NCBI RefSeq assembly: GCF_000935045.1
Contig: NZ_JYKS01000014.1
Span: 1 to 64,000 of the forward strand
Reading direction: 5' to 3'
Length of the DNA stretch: 64,000 nucleotides
From: Pseudomonas sp. 10-1B
GTDB taxonomy: Bacteria; Pseudomonadota; Gammaproteobacteria; Pseudomonadales; Pseudomonadaceae
This document shows, one piece after another, positions 36,097 to 55,666 of this stretch; position 1 is the first letter of the stretch; each line of letters starts with the position of its first letter. The translations under genes were made by a program, and so were the position numbers. The notes under the pieces are model-generated. The model saw nothing but the letters and a program-made list of their open reading frames with translations. It made no database searches and was not told the DNA's origin.

Positions 36097-36720
36097 ATGC
36101 AAATTGGACTGGATTTCAACCTGGTCGAGGACCTGGTCGCCGGTGTCGACGAAGTCGGCCGTGGCCCGTTGTGCGGCGCTGTGGTGACGGCGGCGGTGAT
36201 CCTCGACCCGGCGCGCCCGATCCTGGGTTTGAATGATTCGAAGAAGCTCACCGAAGCCAGGCGCGAGGCGCTGTTCGACGAGATCTGCGAAAAGGCCCTG
36301 AGCTTTTGCATCGCCCGCGCCGAGGTCGAGGAAATTGACCGCCTCAACATCCTGCACGCCACCATGTTGGCCATGCAGCGCGCGGTGGAAGGCCTGCACA
36401 TTACCCCGAAGCTGGCCCTGATCGACGGCAACCGCTGCCCGAAGCTGGCCGTGCCGGCATCACCGGTGGTCAAGGGCGACAGCCAGGTGCCTGCCATTGC
36501 AGCTGCTTCGATCCTGGCCAAGGTCACTCGTGACCGGGAGATGAGCGCGTTCGAGCTGATCTATCCTGGGTATGGTATTGGCGGGCACAAGGGTTATCCG
36601 ACGCCGGTACACCTTGAGGCCCTGGCGCGGCTTGGGCCAACGCCCATTCATCGGCGCTCCTTTGCCCCGGTGCGGGCGGCCTGGGAAGCGCGTGAAGGCA
36701 TCACCGATTCCCTGATCTGA
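36097..36720 (+). CDS. rnhB: Ribonuclease HII
   Basis: RNase HII nicks RNA-DNA hybrids and removes misincorporated ribonucleotides. The ATG at 36097 gives 207 residues. Active-site acids lie in [12 protein letters not shown] (Asp-Glu) and in [11 protein letters not shown]; the GRGPLCG loop is typical. It closes the lpxA-lpxB-rnhB group, as in E. coli. Confidence 0.95.
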   Translation: MQIGLDFNLVEDLVAGVDEVGRGPLCGAVVTAAVILDPARPILGLNDSKKLTEARREALFDEICEKALSFCIARAEVEEIDRLNILHATMLAMQRAVEGLHITPKLALIDGNRCPKLAVPASPVVKGDSQVPAIAAASILAKVTRDREMSAFELIYPGYGIGGHKGYPTPVHLEALARLGPTPIHRRSFAPVRAAWEAREGITDSLI

Positions 36721-36742
36721 ACTCGGATGCCGTACTGCGTTT

Positions 36743-36831
36743 CCTGTGGGAGCGGCTTTACCCGCGAACACCGGCGCAGCCGGTGCCAGCCACCGCGTCG
36801 CCTGGTTCGCGGGTAAACCCGCTCCTACAAG
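36743..36831. repeat. REP inverted pair
   Basis: Converging GTGGGAGCGGCTTTACCCGCGAA and TTCGCGGGTAAACCCGCTCCTAC units enclose a GCACCGG/CCGGTGC-type inner palindrome (GGCGCAGCCGGTGCC). They lie between rnhB and dnaE. The right unit closely matches the classical 35-base P. putida REP core. Confidence 0.85.
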
Positions 36832-36901
36832 CAGCCCCGAAATCCCCCTCATTTAAGCTACAATCCCGCCCTTGTCGTTCAGCACAGCTACAGGATCTTC
36901 C

Positions 36902-40426
<3,525 letters not shown>

Positions 40427-40532
40427 ACCGACAAAAATTTAATCTCGACCTGAATGCGCCTGATCCCTTAAGGTAGGGCGCCAAACGGATCAACCGGCCG
40501 GCCGCCTGGCCGTAGACCCAAGACGGATGACT

Positions 40533-41480
40533 ATGAACCCGAATTTTCTCGATTTCGAACAGCCGATTGCCGACCTGCAAGCCAAGATCGAAGGCCTGCG
40601 CCTGGTAGGCAACGACAACTCGCTGAACATCAGCGATGAAATTGCCCGTCTGCAAGACAAGAGCAGCACCCTGACCGAAAGCATCTTCGGCAACCTGACC
40701 AGCTGGCAGATCGCCCGTCTGGCCCGTCACCCACGTCGTCCCTACACCCTGGACTACCTGGAGCACATCTTCACCGAGTTCGAAGAACTGCACGGCGACC
40801 GCCACTTCGCCGACGACGCCGCCATCGTCGGCGGTACCGCGCGCCTGGACGGCAAACCGGTCATGGTCATCGGCCACCAGAAGGGCCGCGAAGTGCGCGA
40901 GAAGGTACGCCGCAACTTCGGCATGCCACGCCCGGAAGGCTACCGCAAGGCCTGCCGCCTGATGGAAATGGCCGAGCGCTTCAAGATGCCGATCCTGACC
41001 TTCATCGACACCCCGGGCGCCTACCCGGGCATCGACGCCGAAGAGCGTAACCAGAGCGAAGCCATCGCCTGGAACCTGCGCGTGATGGCGCGCCTGAAGA
41101 CCCCGATCATCGCCACCGTGATTGGCGAGGGCGGTTCCGGCGGTGCACTGGCCATTGGCGTGTGCGACCAACTGAATATGCTGCAGTACTCCACCTACTC
41201 GGTGATCTCGCCGGAAGGTTGCGCCTCGATCCTGTGGAAGACTGCCGACAAGGCGGCTGATGCGGCCGAGGCCATGGGCATCACCGCCGAGCGCCTGAAG
41301 AGCCTGAACATCGTCGACAAGGTCATCCAGGAGCCGCTGGGCGGCGCCCACCGTGACCCGGCGAAAATGTCCGAAAGCATCCGTGCCGACCTGGTGCAGC
41401 AGCTGGACATGCTCGGCAAGTTCGACAACGACGCACTGCTGGCCCGTCGTTACGAGCGGCTGATGAGCTACGGTCTCTGA
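40533..41480 (+). CDS. accA: Acetyl-CoA carboxylase carboxyltransferase subunit alpha
   Basis: AccA with AccD transfers carboxyl from biotin to acetyl-CoA, committing carbon to fatty acids. The start at 40533 ([19 protein letters not shown]) is preferred over 40527 because GGA lies 7 bases upstream. It gives 315 residues. [35 protein letters not shown] and [15 protein letters not shown] are diagnostic. The dnaE-accA-tilS-pyrG order is conserved. Confidence 0.97.
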   Translation: MNPNFLDFEQPIADLQAKIEGLRLVGNDNSLNISDEIARLQDKSSTLTESIFGNLTSWQIARLARHPRRPYTLDYLEHIFTEFEELHGDRHFADDAAIVGGTARLDGKPVMVIGHQKGREVREKVRRNFGMPRPEGYRKACRLMEMAERFKMPILTFIDTPGAYPGIDAEERNQSEAIAWNLRVMARLKTPIIATVIGEGGSGGALAIGVCDQLNMLQYSTYSVISPEGCASILWKTADKAADAAEAMGITAERLKSLNIVDKVIQEPLGGAHRDPAKMSESIRADLVQQLDMLGKFDNDALLARRYERLMSYGL

Positions 41481-41494
41481 TTTTGATTTGCCCG

Positions 41495-41606
41495 GGGGGC
41501 CGCTTTGCGGCCCATTCGCCGGCAAGCCAGCTCCCACATTGTCCGCGTTGACGCTGATCCTTGTGGGAGCCTGGCTTGCCGGCGAAAGGGGTGCACAGCA
41601 CCCCCG
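41495..41606. repeat. REP inverted pair
   Basis: Converging GCCGGCAAGCCAGCTCCCAC and GTGGGAGCCTGGCTTGCCGGC units lie between accA and tilS; the right one has an extra C (AGCCTGG), which breaks perfect pairing. GGGGCCGCTTTGCGGCCC and GGGGTGCACAGCACCCC palindromes bound the pair. Confidence 0.85.
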
Positions 41607-41632
41607 GCGATCTCAAGCCATGTGAGGCCTTC

Positions 41633-42916
41633 ATGATCAACCTCACCCCCTGGCTCAACGCCCCCAACTGGTACATCGCCTTCTCCGGCGGCCTCGACTC
41701 CACCGTCCTCCTGCACCTGTTGGCCGAACACGCCCGCAAGCATGCTTCGCCCCCACTGCGCGCCATTCACATCCACCACGGCCTGCAACCCGCCGCCGAC
41801 GCCTGGCCCGCCCACTGCCAAGCCATCTGCGACAACCTCGGCATCGAACTCCAGGTCATCCACGTCCAGGTCTCTTCGGGTGCCAGTCTCGAACAGGCCG
41901 CCCGCGATGCCCGCTATACCGCCTTCAAGAATGCTCTCGGCCCAGGCGACATCCTGTTCACCGGCCAGCACCGCGACGACCAGGCCGAGACCCTGCTCTT
42001 TCGCCTGTTGCGCGGCGCCGGCCTGCGTGGCCTGGCGGCGATGCCGGGGCAGCGGGCGCTAGGGCTGGGCTGCCTGGTCAGGCCGTTGCTGGGGTGCTCC
42101 CGGCAGCAGTTGCAGGACTATGCCAAGGCCCACGAGCTGGTCTGGATCGAAGACCCGTCAAACGCCGATACGCACTTCGCCCGCAACTACTTGCGCGGCG
42201 AAGTGTTCCCGCAGTTACAGCAACGTTGGCCGCAGGCCAGCCAGAATCTCGCCCGCGCCGCCGAGCACCTGGGCGAGGCGCTGGGCTTGCTGGACGAACT
42301 GGCCCGGGAAGATTTGGCGCTTGCGGGGGAGGGGGCGCCCATTGCCTGGCCGGGGCTGGACTCCCTCGACCTGGCTGTCCTGATGGCGCTGTCGCCAGCC
42401 CGTCAGCGCAATGCCTTGCAATACTGGCTGAGCCAACGTACCCGCTTGCCCGATACCCGGCATTGGGCCGGCTGGATGGACTTGCGCGATGCCGCCGGCG
42501 ATGCCCAACCGGTCTGGCGGCTTGCCGATGGGCAACTGCTGCGTAGCCATGGGCGCATCTGGTGGCTGAGCGGCGATTGGCTGCAGCAGCCCGCTGGCCG
42601 GCTGGCCTGGCCCGATCCTGCCGTGCCTTTGCTGTTGCCGGCTAACGGCAGTGTGCGTCTTGTTGGCGCAGCAGCGCTGGATGGGCTGCACATTGCCTAC
42701 CGCCAGGGCGGCGAAAGGCTGGAAGTCCCTGGCCGTGGTCGGCGTGACCTCAAGCGCCTGCTCAACGAGCAGCAGGTGCCGTATTTCCTGCGCTCGCGCC
42801 TGCCGTTGCTGTACCACGGCGAGCACCTGCTGGCAGTGGCCAACTTGCCCGGGCTGGAGAGGGCGGATTGCCAGTTGCACTGGCAGTTGCCGACGAACGC
42901 GCAAGGTTTGAGCTGA
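41633..42916 (+). CDS. tilS: tRNA(Ile)-lysidine synthetase TilS
   Basis: TilS converts C34 of the CAU-anticodon tRNA(Ile) to lysidine. The ATG at 41633 gives 427 residues (MINLTPWLNAPNWYIAFSGG). The PP-loop SGGLDS is at 18-23; GQHRDDQAETLLFRLLRG follows. The C-terminal domains (about 240-427) include LEVPGRGRRDLKRLLNEQQVPYF. GTGAGG precedes the ATG. Confidence 0.95.
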   Translation: MINLTPWLNAPNWYIAFSGGLDSTVLLHLLAEHARKHASPPLRAIHIHHGLQPAADAWPAHCQAICDNLGIELQVIHVQVSSGASLEQAARDARYTAFKNALGPGDILFTGQHRDDQAETLLFRLLRGAGLRGLAAMPGQRALGLGCLVRPLLGCSRQQLQDYAKAHELVWIEDPSNADTHFARNYLRGEVFPQLQQRWPQASQNLARAAEHLGEALGLLDELAREDLALAGEGAPIAWPGLDSLDLAVLMALSPARQRNALQYWLSQRTRLPDTRHWAGWMDLRDAAGDAQPVWRLADGQLLRSHGRIWWLSGDWLQQPAGRLAWPDPAVPLLLPANGSVRLVGAAALDGLHIAYRQGGERLEVPGRGRRDLKRLLNEQQVPYFLRSRLPLLYHGEHLLAVANLPGLERADCQLHWQLPTNAQGLS

Positions 42917-42947
42917 AGGGTACATTCGGGTAGACTACCCTCCCTTC
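42915..42947 (+). terminator. Weak hairpin after tilS
   Basis: GAAGGG pairs with CCCTTC around an inner GGGTAG/CTACCC palindrome (42928-42940) just after the tilS stop. There is no T run, so termination is uncertain. The rest of the 269-base gap to pyrG shows no credible gene; pyrG promoter signals probably lie there but none was clear. Confidence 0.35.
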
Positions 42948-43164
42948 TTGATACAGCTTCTGTGGGTTCCGCGAAAACACAGGAGTTGCCGATTACCAAG
43001 CAGTTTTTTGCTGGGCTGATTCTGAAAATGACGAGCGAGCTCCATGCCGGGGATACCCCTGGTCTGTACAGACGCGACAGTTTTTCGAGATGCACTGTGA
43101 TTGACGCAGGTGATCGGGGGCTTCGGCCTTCCTTCGCTTTCTCCGGCGGCGCTGGCCGCCTTAA

Positions 43165-45663
<2,499 letters not shown>

Positions 45664-45698
45664 AGCTCATTTCTCGGGTAAAGTACCGCCCGTTCCAC

Positions 45699-47106
<1,408 letters not shown>

Positions 47107-47188
47107 GCAAGAGATGGTAAAAAGACAGCAGCCGGAGCTGCAGGGACGTTCGTACTGAATGTTCCTGTGTTCCAACGGGTTTCTGTCG

Positions 47189-47216
47189 ACGAAGCCTGGC
47201 CTCGGCCAGGCTTCGT
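47189..47216 (+). terminator. Strong hairpin after eno
   Basis: A stem of about 12 bp (ACGAAGCCTGGC paired with its complement) with a 4-base loop stands 83 bases after the eno stop. Only TGCTATTC follows, with no T run. It may stabilise the eno 3' end or cause partial termination before ftsB. Confidence 0.5.
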
Positions 47217-47274
47217 GCTATTCGAGGCCCCGAAGTAACAAGTACGCGGCAGCCTTTTTAACCTGGATAACGTG

Positions 47275-47556
47275 ATGCGCAGTCCCTATTGGGTGTTCCT
47301 CGTTCTGCTCCTGCTGTTGGGTGGCCTGCAGTACCGCCTGTGGGTGGGCAGCGGCAGCCTGGCGCAAGTGACCGAGCTCAAGCAGCAGATAGCCGAACAG
47401 CATGCCGAGAACGAGCGCTTGCTCGAGCGTAACCGCGTGCTCGATGCCGAAGTGCTGGAGCTGAAAAAAGGCATGGAGACCGTTGAAGAGCGGGCTCGCC
47501 ATGAATTGGGGATGGTCAAAGAGGGCGAAACCCTCTTCCAGTTGCCACAGAAATGA
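47275..47556 (+). CDS. ftsB: Cell division protein FtsB
   Basis: FtsB joins FtsL and FtsQ in the divisome. The 93-residue bitopic protein has a short cytoplasmic N-terminus, one membrane helix (about 6-22, WVFLVLLLLLGGLQYRLW) and a periplasmic coiled coil (about 30-72) with heptad leucines, ending ARHELGMVKEGETLFQ. The ATG at 47275 is preferred to a GTG one codon earlier. It overlaps ispD by four bases (ATGA). Confidence 0.94.
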   Translation: MRSPYWVFLVLLLLLGGLQYRLWVGSGSLAQVTELKQQIAEQHAENERLLERNRVLDAEVLELKKGMETVEERARHELGMVKEGETLFQLPQK

Positions 47557-48260
47557 TCGATACCTTGCCGGCCTTCTGGGCCGTGATTCCTGCTGCGGGC
47601 GTTGGTGCCCGCATGGCTGCCGACCGTCCCAAGCAATACCTGGAACTGGCCGGGCAGACCCTTCTCGAGCACAGCCTCGACTGTTTTCTTGGCCACCCGG
47701 CGCTCAAGGGCGTGGTGGTCAGTATCGCCGAAGACGACCCGTACTGGCCTGGCCTGCGCTGCGCCAGCGACCCGCGCATCCAGCGCGCGGCGGGCGGGCG
47801 TGAGCGCGCTGATTCGGTGCTCAATGCCTTGCTGCTGCTGCATGCCCAAGGGGCAGCGGACGGCGATTGGGTGCTGGTGCACGATGCCGCGCGGCCGAAC
47901 CTGGCGCGCAGCGACCTGGACAAGTTGTTGTCGGAGCTGGCGCACGACCCGGTGGGCGGCCTGCTGGCAGTGCCGGCGCGCGATACCCTCAAGCGTGCCG
48001 ATGGCAATGGCCGGGTGAGCGCCACGGTGGACCGCAGTACCATCTGGCAGGCGTACACACCGCAGATGTTCCGCCTGGGTGCCTTGCACCGGGCGCTGGC
48101 CGAGTGCCTGGTGTCGGATATAGTGGTGACCGATGAAGCCTCGGCCATCGAATGGTCCGGCCAGGCGCCGCGGCTGGTCGAAGGGCGCAGCGACAACATC
48201 AAGGTGACCCGGCCGGAAGACCTGGAGTGGTTGCGCCAGCGTTGGGCTGGACGCCGCTGA
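47553..48260 (+). CDS. ispD: 2-C-methyl-D-erythritol 4-phosphate cytidylyltransferase IspD
   Basis: IspD makes CDP-methylerythritol from MEP and CTP. The 235-residue protein has the CTP-binding PAAGVGARMAADRPKQYL near 11-28, VLVHDAARPNL, and AYTPQMFRLG with the later TDEASAIE. In many gammaproteobacteria ispF follows directly; here ispF is about 3.3 kb away, beyond the frmA-fghA module. Confidence 0.95.
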   Translation: MIDTLPAFWAVIPAAGVGARMAADRPKQYLELAGQTLLEHSLDCFLGHPALKGVVVSIAEDDPYWPGLRCASDPRIQRAAGGRERADSVLNALLLLHAQGAADGDWVLVHDAARPNLARSDLDKLLSELAHDPVGGLLAVPARDTLKRADGNGRVSATVDRSTIWQAYTPQMFRLGALHRALAECLVSDIVVTDEASAIEWSGQAPRLVEGRSDNIKVTRPEDLEWLRQRWAGRR

Positions 48261-48271
48261 ATTTCGTATTC

Positions 48272-48379
48272 CTGTACCGGCCTCTTCGCGGGCTTGCCCG
48301 CTCCCACAGGGACCGCACACCTCTTCAGGTTTGCGCTGTTCCTGTGGGAGCGGGCAAGCCCGCGAAGAGGCCGGTACAG
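48272..48379. repeat. Perfect 39-base REP inverted pair
   Basis: Positions 48272-48310 and 48341-48379 are exact reverse complements over 39 bases, covering the REP core GCGGGCTTGCCCGC plus CTGTACCGGCCTCTTC flanks, with a 30-base spacer. They lie between the ends of ispD and the LysR-type gene. Confidence 0.92.
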
Positions 48380-48392
48380 ACAACACATCCCT

Positions 48393-49289
48393 TCAGTTGA
48401 AACGATACTCCGGCAACCCCGCCAACCCCTCCTTCAGGTAATCCACCAACCGCCGCACCTTAGGCGACAAATGCCGTTGCTGCGGATACAACGCCCAAAC
48501 CGCCGTGTTCGGCGGCTGGTGCGCCTCCAGCAACGACACCAGCGCACCGCTGTGCAGATGTTCCAGCACGTAATAGTCCGGCAGCTGGCACAAGCCCATC
48601 CCCTGCAACGCCGCATCCAGCACTGCCTGGCCACTGTTGCAGCGCCAGTTGCCCTGCACCCGCTGGCTGATCTCGCGGCCGTCCTGCAGCAGTGCCCACA
48701 TATCCGAACTGCCCACCAGGCAATTGTGGCGGGCCAGCTCCGACAGGCTATGCGGCCGACCATAACGCTCCAGGTAAGCCGGCGAGGCGCACAGGTACAT
48801 GCGCCGAGGCGCCAGGCGGGTGGCCACCAAGCGGGAGTCAGCCAGGCGGCCCAGGCGGATGGCCAGGTCCATGCCTTCATGCAGCAGGTCCAGGGTGTGG
48901 TTGCTCAGTTCCACGTCCACCCGCAACTGCGGGTACAGCGCCATGAACCGTGTCACCAGCGGCACGATGAAGCGCTCGCCATAGGCCACCGCACAGGTCA
49001 TGCGCAGTAACCCCTTGGGTTCGCTGGCCAGGTCGCCCATGGCGCGCAAGGCTTCCTCGCGGCCATCCTGCAGGCGCTGGCAGTGCTGCAGAAAGGTCTG
49101 CCCGGCCTCGCTCAGGGTTACCCGGCGGGTACTGCGGTATAGCAGGCGTGTCTGCAGGCGCTCCTCCAGCCGGGCGATTTGCCGGCTGATGTGCGATGAG
49201 GACACGCCCAGGCGTTCGGCGGCCGCAGTGAACTGGCCCGACTCGGCCACGGCGACGAACTCGTCGATGCCTTCCCAGCGGCTGCTCAT
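48393..49289 (-). CDS. LysR family transcriptional regulator
   Basis: The 298-residue protein has an N-terminal winged HTH (FVAVAESGQFTAAAERLGVSSSHISRQIARLEERL, about 11-45) and a LysR substrate-binding domain (about 90-290). It diverges from frmA across 108 bases, so it may control frmA-fghA, but the effector is unknown. Its DNA-binding and effector regions resemble CrgA-type LysR proteins, which often regulate a neighbouring dehydrogenase gene. Confidence 0.9.
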   Translation of the reverse strand: MSSRWEGIDEFVAVAESGQFTAAAERLGVSSSHISRQIARLEERLQTRLLYRSTRRVTLSEAGQTFLQHCQRLQDGREEALRAMGDLASEPKGLLRMTCAVAYGERFIVPLVTRFMALYPQLRVDVELSNHTLDLLHEGMDLAIRLGRLADSRLVATRLAPRRMYLCASPAYLERYGRPHSLSELARHNCLVGSSDMWALLQDGREISQRVQGNWRCNSGQAVLDAALQGMGLCQLPDYYVLEHLHSGALVSLLEAHQPPNTAVWALYPQQRHLSPKVRRLVDYLKEGLAGLPEYRFN

Positions 49290-49307
49290 GGATTATCCCT
49301 GTGTGGC

Positions 49308-50510
<1,203 letters not shown>

Positions 50511-50518
50511 GGTCAGCC

Positions 50519-51373
50519 ATGAGCCTGGATAACATCTCCTGCCAGAAGAGCTTCGGCGGCTGGCACAAGCGTTACCGGCATCACTCCAAGGTGCTGGGCT
50601 GCGACATGGTGTTCGCCGTCTACCTGCCGCCGCAGGCCGAACAGGGCGAGAAGCTGCCGGTGCTGTACTGGCTAAGCGGCCTCACCTGCACCGACGAGAA
50701 CTTCATGCAGAAGGCCGGCGCCCAGCGCCTGGCCGCGGAGCTTGGGTTGATCATCGTCGCCCCGGACACCAGCCCGCGTGGCGAGCAGGTGCCGGGCGAC
50801 CCTGACGGCGCCTGGGACTTCGGCCTGGGAGCCGGCTTCTACCTCAACGCCACCCAGCAGCCCTGGGCCCAGCACTACCGCATGCACGATTATGTGGTGG
50901 AGGAGTTGCCGGCGCTGATCGAGGCGCACTTCCCGGCGTCGGCCGAGCGCAGCATCAGCGGCCATTCCATGGGTGGCCATGGCGCGCTGGTGTGCGCCTT
51001 GCGCAACCCGGGGCGCTACCGCTCGGTGTCGGCGTTCTCGCCGATCAGCAACCCGATGGACTGCCCGTGGGGCGAGAAGGCCTTCGGCCGCTACCTGGGT
51101 GAAGACCGTGCGCGTTGGCGGGAGTGGGATGCCAGCGTACTGCTGGCCGAGACCCCGAGCGGCGAGTGCCCGCCGTTGCTGGTGGACCAGGGCGACCGTG
51201 ACGACTTCCTCGAGAAGCAGCTCAAGCCCGAGGCGCTGGAGCAGGCTGCGCGCAAAGGGGGGCATGAACTGACCCTGCGTCTGCAGCCGGGGTATGACCA
51301 CAGCTATTACTTCATCGCCAGCTTCATCGAAGAGCACCTGCGCCACCATGCGGTGGCGCTGGGGCGGGTGTAA
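50519..51373 (+). CDS. fghA: S-formylglutathione hydrolase
   Basis: FghA hydrolyses S-formylglutathione to formate and glutathione. The 284-residue alpha/beta hydrolase (esterase D type) has the nucleophile Ser150 in GHSMGGHGA, an oxyanion-region [13 protein letters not shown] near 50-62, an Asp in [10 protein letters not shown] and a His in GYDHSYYF. It is cotranscribed with frmA. Confidence 0.96.
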   Translation: MSLDNISCQKSFGGWHKRYRHHSKVLGCDMVFAVYLPPQAEQGEKLPVLYWLSGLTCTDENFMQKAGAQRLAAELGLIIVAPDTSPRGEQVPGDPDGAWDFGLGAGFYLNATQQPWAQHYRMHDYVVEELPALIEAHFPASAERSISGHSMGGHGALVCALRNPGRYRSVSAFSPISNPMDCPWGEKAFGRYLGEDRARWREWDASVLLAETPSGECPPLLVDQGDRDDFLEKQLKPEALEQAARKGGHELTLRLQPGYDHSYYFIASFIEEHLRHHAVALGRV

Positions 51374-51392
51374 GGCATAGCTGCGGTGTTTG

Positions 51393-51496
51393 CCTCATCG
51401 CCGGCAAGCCAGCTCCCACAGGTACTGCACAGGCCTGATGGGCTGTGGTGATCCTGTGGGAGCTGGCTTGCCGGCGATGGGCTGCGAAGCAGCCCC
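51393..51496. repeat. REP inverted pair
   Basis: Converging CATCGCCGGCAAGCCAGCTCCCACAG and its complement (right unit about 51454-51479) are followed by a GGGCTGCGAAGCAGCCC palindrome, between fghA and ispF. With the pair at 48272 it brackets the LysR-frmA-fghA module. Confidence 0.88.
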
Positions 51497-51550
51497 AATG
51501 GCGTCTAAAGCAGGTAGAATCACGCCCTGACTCATTCAGGGCGTTTTCTT

Positions 51551-52024
51551 ATGCGTATTGGCCACGGCTACGATGTGCACCGTTTCTGCGACGGTGATTT
51601 CATTACCCTGGGCGGGGTGCGTATCCCCCACAAGTACGGCCTGCTGGCCCATTCCGACGGCGACGTGCTGCTGCACGCCTTGAGCGATGCCTTGCTTGGC
51701 GCGGCAGCGCTGGGCGACATCGGCAAGCACTTCCCCGATACCGACCCGCAGTTCAAGGGCGCCGACAGCCGCGTGCTGCTGCGCCATGTGCTCGGTATCG
51801 TCCAGGCCAAGGGTTGGAAGGTCGGCAACGTCGACGCCACCATCGTCGCCCAGGCGCCGAAGATGGCCCCGCACATCGAGACCATGCGCCAGCTGATCGC
51901 CGAAGACCTGCAAGTCGCGCTCGACCAGGTCAACGTCAAGGCCACCACCACCGAGAAGCTGGGCTTCACCGGCCGCGAGGAGGGTATCGCCGTGCATTCG
52001 GTGGCCCTGCTGCTGCCAGCATGA
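51551..52024 (+). CDS. ispF: 2-C-methyl-D-erythritol 2,4-cyclodiphosphate synthase IspF
   Basis: IspF cyclises CDP-methylerythritol 2-phosphate. The 157-residue protein has metal ligands Asp8 and His10 in GHGYDVHRF and a third His in the [18 protein letters not shown] block, plus the C-terminal [16 protein letters not shown]. It overlaps truD by four bases (ATGA). Confidence 0.97.
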   Translation: MRIGHGYDVHRFCDGDFITLGGVRIPHKYGLLAHSDGDVLLHALSDALLGAAALGDIGKHFPDTDPQFKGADSRVLLRHVLGIVQAKGWKVGNVDATIVAQAPKMAPHIETMRQLIAEDLQVALDQVNVKATTTEKLGFTGREEGIAVHSVALLLPA

Positions 52025-53066
52025 CCGAACTGGAATTGCTGGGCCCGCGCGCAGCGGGTGAACCACTGGGCACCGCCGTACTCAAGGCGGTGGCCGAAGA
52101 CTTCCAGGTCGACGAAGTGCTGGATATCCCGCTGTCCGGCCAGGGCGAGCACTTGTGGCTATGGGTCGAGAAGCGCGACCTGAACACCGAAGAAGCTGCC
52201 CGCCGCCTGGCCCGCGCCGCCGGCGTGCCGGTACGCAGCATCAGCTACGCCGGGCTCAAGGACCGCCAGGCGCTGACCCGCCAGTGGTTCAGCCTGCACC
52301 TGCCGGGCAAGGCCGACCCGGACCTGTCGCGTGCCGAAGATGCCAGCCTGCGCGTGCTCAAGCAGGTGCGCCACCAGCGCAAGCTGCAGCGCGGTGCGCA
52401 TTCGGCCAACGGCTTCACCCTGCGCCTGACCGCCCTGGCCGCTGATCATCAGGCGGTGGATGCGCGCCTGGAACAGCTCAAGCAACAAGGTGTGCCCAAC
52501 TATTTCGGCACCCAGCGCTTCGGCCACGCTGGCGGCAACGTCCACGACGCCCTCGACTGGGCCGCGCGCAAGGCCCTGCCCGAACAGCGCAACGTGCGTT
52601 CGCGGCTGCTCTCGGCCGGGCGTAGCTACCTGTTCAACCAGGTGTTGGCCGCCCGGGTTGCCGAGGGCAGTTGGGCACGTGCCCAGGTGGGCGACCTGCT
52701 GGCCTTCACCGACAGCCGCAGCTTCTTTCCTGCGGGTGAGGCGGAATGCGGCGATCCGCGCCTGGCGATTCTCGACCTGCACCCGACCGGCCCGCTGTGG
52801 GGGGAGGGCGATTCGCCTGCCGCAGCTGCCACCGCGCACCTGGAGAACGCTGTCGGCGCACGGCAGCCGGCACTTTGCCAGTGGTTGGCCCAGGCGAGAA
52901 TGGATCACGAACGGCGCATTCTGCGGCTCCCTATTGGCGGCCTGACGTGGCATTATCCCGAGCCTGATATCCTGCAACTGGAATTCGTCCTGCCGGCTGG
53001 ATGCTTCGCCACCGTGGTGGTGCGTGAAGTCGTGGATCTGGTGTCGGCAGGGCAGACGGACAGCCC

Positions 53067-53079
<13 letters not shown>
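52021..53079 (+). CDS. truD: tRNA pseudouridine(13) synthase TruD
   Basis: TruD makes pseudouridine at tRNA(Glu) position 13. The ATG at 52021 gives 352 residues ([21 protein letters not shown]). The catalytic Asp81 is in [16 protein letters not shown], and [11 protein letters not shown] is the second family motif. Its last 13 bases overlap surE in another frame. Confidence 0.95.
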
Positions 53080-54490
<1,411 letters not shown>

Positions 54491-54697
54491 GCCCCACGGG
54501 TATTTTTGCGCCAGTGGCGAATTCTTGCAGCATCGCCCTGTCTATCTGGCGAGATGACGCAGCCGCGCACAGTGCGTCTGGGCTTCGCGCCAGGCCTTTG
54601 CATCGGCCCTGCCAATGCGGGCGGGCTTGGTTATAATTGCAACAATATTGCATTTCTTGTCTTCATATCGTTTTTCGGCACCATGAGGGGAGCGCGG

Positions 54698-55558
54698 GTG
54701 GGTCACACAGTCATTCGGCAGCGCAAGGACGGGTCGGGTTTCAAGCTTCTGGTGATTGCACTGGCCATGGGCACGCTACTGATGGGTTGCTCGAGCAGTA
54801 GCACCAGCACCGGCGCGCGGGTGGTCGACCGCAACAACGCCGTGCCCAAGCGCCCGACGGTGACCGCCGGGCAATACATCGTCAAGCCGGGAGACACGCT
54901 GTTCTCCATCGCCTTCCGCTACGGTTGGGACTACAAGGAGCTGGCCGCACGCAACGGCATCGTGCCGCCCTATACCATCCGCCCGGGGCAAGCGATTCGT
55001 TTCAGCAGCGGCGCCACGGGGAGTACCACGGTGGTGTCCAGCCCGTCCTCGTCGAGCCGCACCACGGTCACCCGGCGCCCTGTGGGCAGCCCCCCTCCAG
55101 TGCCTGCCAGCACCAGCAAACCGGCCACGCCGGCGCCCTCCACCAAGGCCCCGGTAGCCGCCACCGTGCCCGCCGCGGAGCGCGCGGCAGGCGGCTGGAC
55201 CTGGCCTGCCAACGGCGTGTTGATTGGAAAATTCGCTTCAAACGGTAGTTTGAATAAAGGCATTGATATCGCCGGTGATTTGGGACAGCCTGTTTTTGCT
55301 GCGTCTGATGGTGCAGTGGTCTACGCCGGGAGTGGCTTGAGGGGCTACGGCGAGCTGATCATCATCAAGCACAGCGATACCTACGTCAGTGCCTACGGCC
55401 ACAACCGCAGGCTGTTGGTTCGGGAGGGGCAGCAGGTCAAGGCAGGGCAGTCGATTGCTGAAATGGGGTCCACGGGCACAGATCGGGTGAAGCTGCATTT
55501 CGAGATTCGCCGCCAGGGTAAACCCGTCGATCCGCTCCAGTTCCTGCCACGTCGTTGA
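54698..55558 (+). CDS. nlpD: NlpD/LppB lipoprotein, LytM-domain amidase activator
   Basis: NlpD activates the amidase AmiC at the division septum. A GTG start at 54698 is chosen because AGGGGAG lies 6 bases upstream; an ATG 15 bases earlier has no ribosome site. The 286-residue protein has a lipobox-like LLMGC (Cys31), a LysM domain (about 59-103), a Pro/Ser/Thr-rich linker and a C-terminal LytM/M23 domain. The usual first metal-binding His is replaced (NKGIDIAG), so the domain is probably non-catalytic, as in NlpD. By analogy an rpoS promoter may lie within this gene. Confidence 0.93.
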   Translation: MGHTVIRQRKDGSGFKLLVIALAMGTLLMGCSSSSTSTGARVVDRNNAVPKRPTVTAGQYIVKPGDTLFSIAFRYGWDYKELAARNGIVPPYTIRPGQAIRFSSGATGSTTVVSSPSSSSRTTVTRRPVGSPPPVPASTSKPATPAPSTKAPVAATVPAAERAAGGWTWPANGVLIGKFASNGSLNKGIDIAGDLGQPVFAASDGAVVYAGSGLRGYGELIIIKHSDTYVSAYGHNRRLLVREGQQVKAGQSIAEMGSTGTDRVKLHFEIRRQGKPVDPLQFLPRR

Positions 55559-55666
55559 CCGTTGTACCCGGCCTGTTCCTGTGATGTAGAGGGGACAGGC
55601 TCAAGCGCTGCCAGGGATAAAGGTGACGCTCGAGTCTGAGTTCGAACTCAGCAAAGGACTATAACA

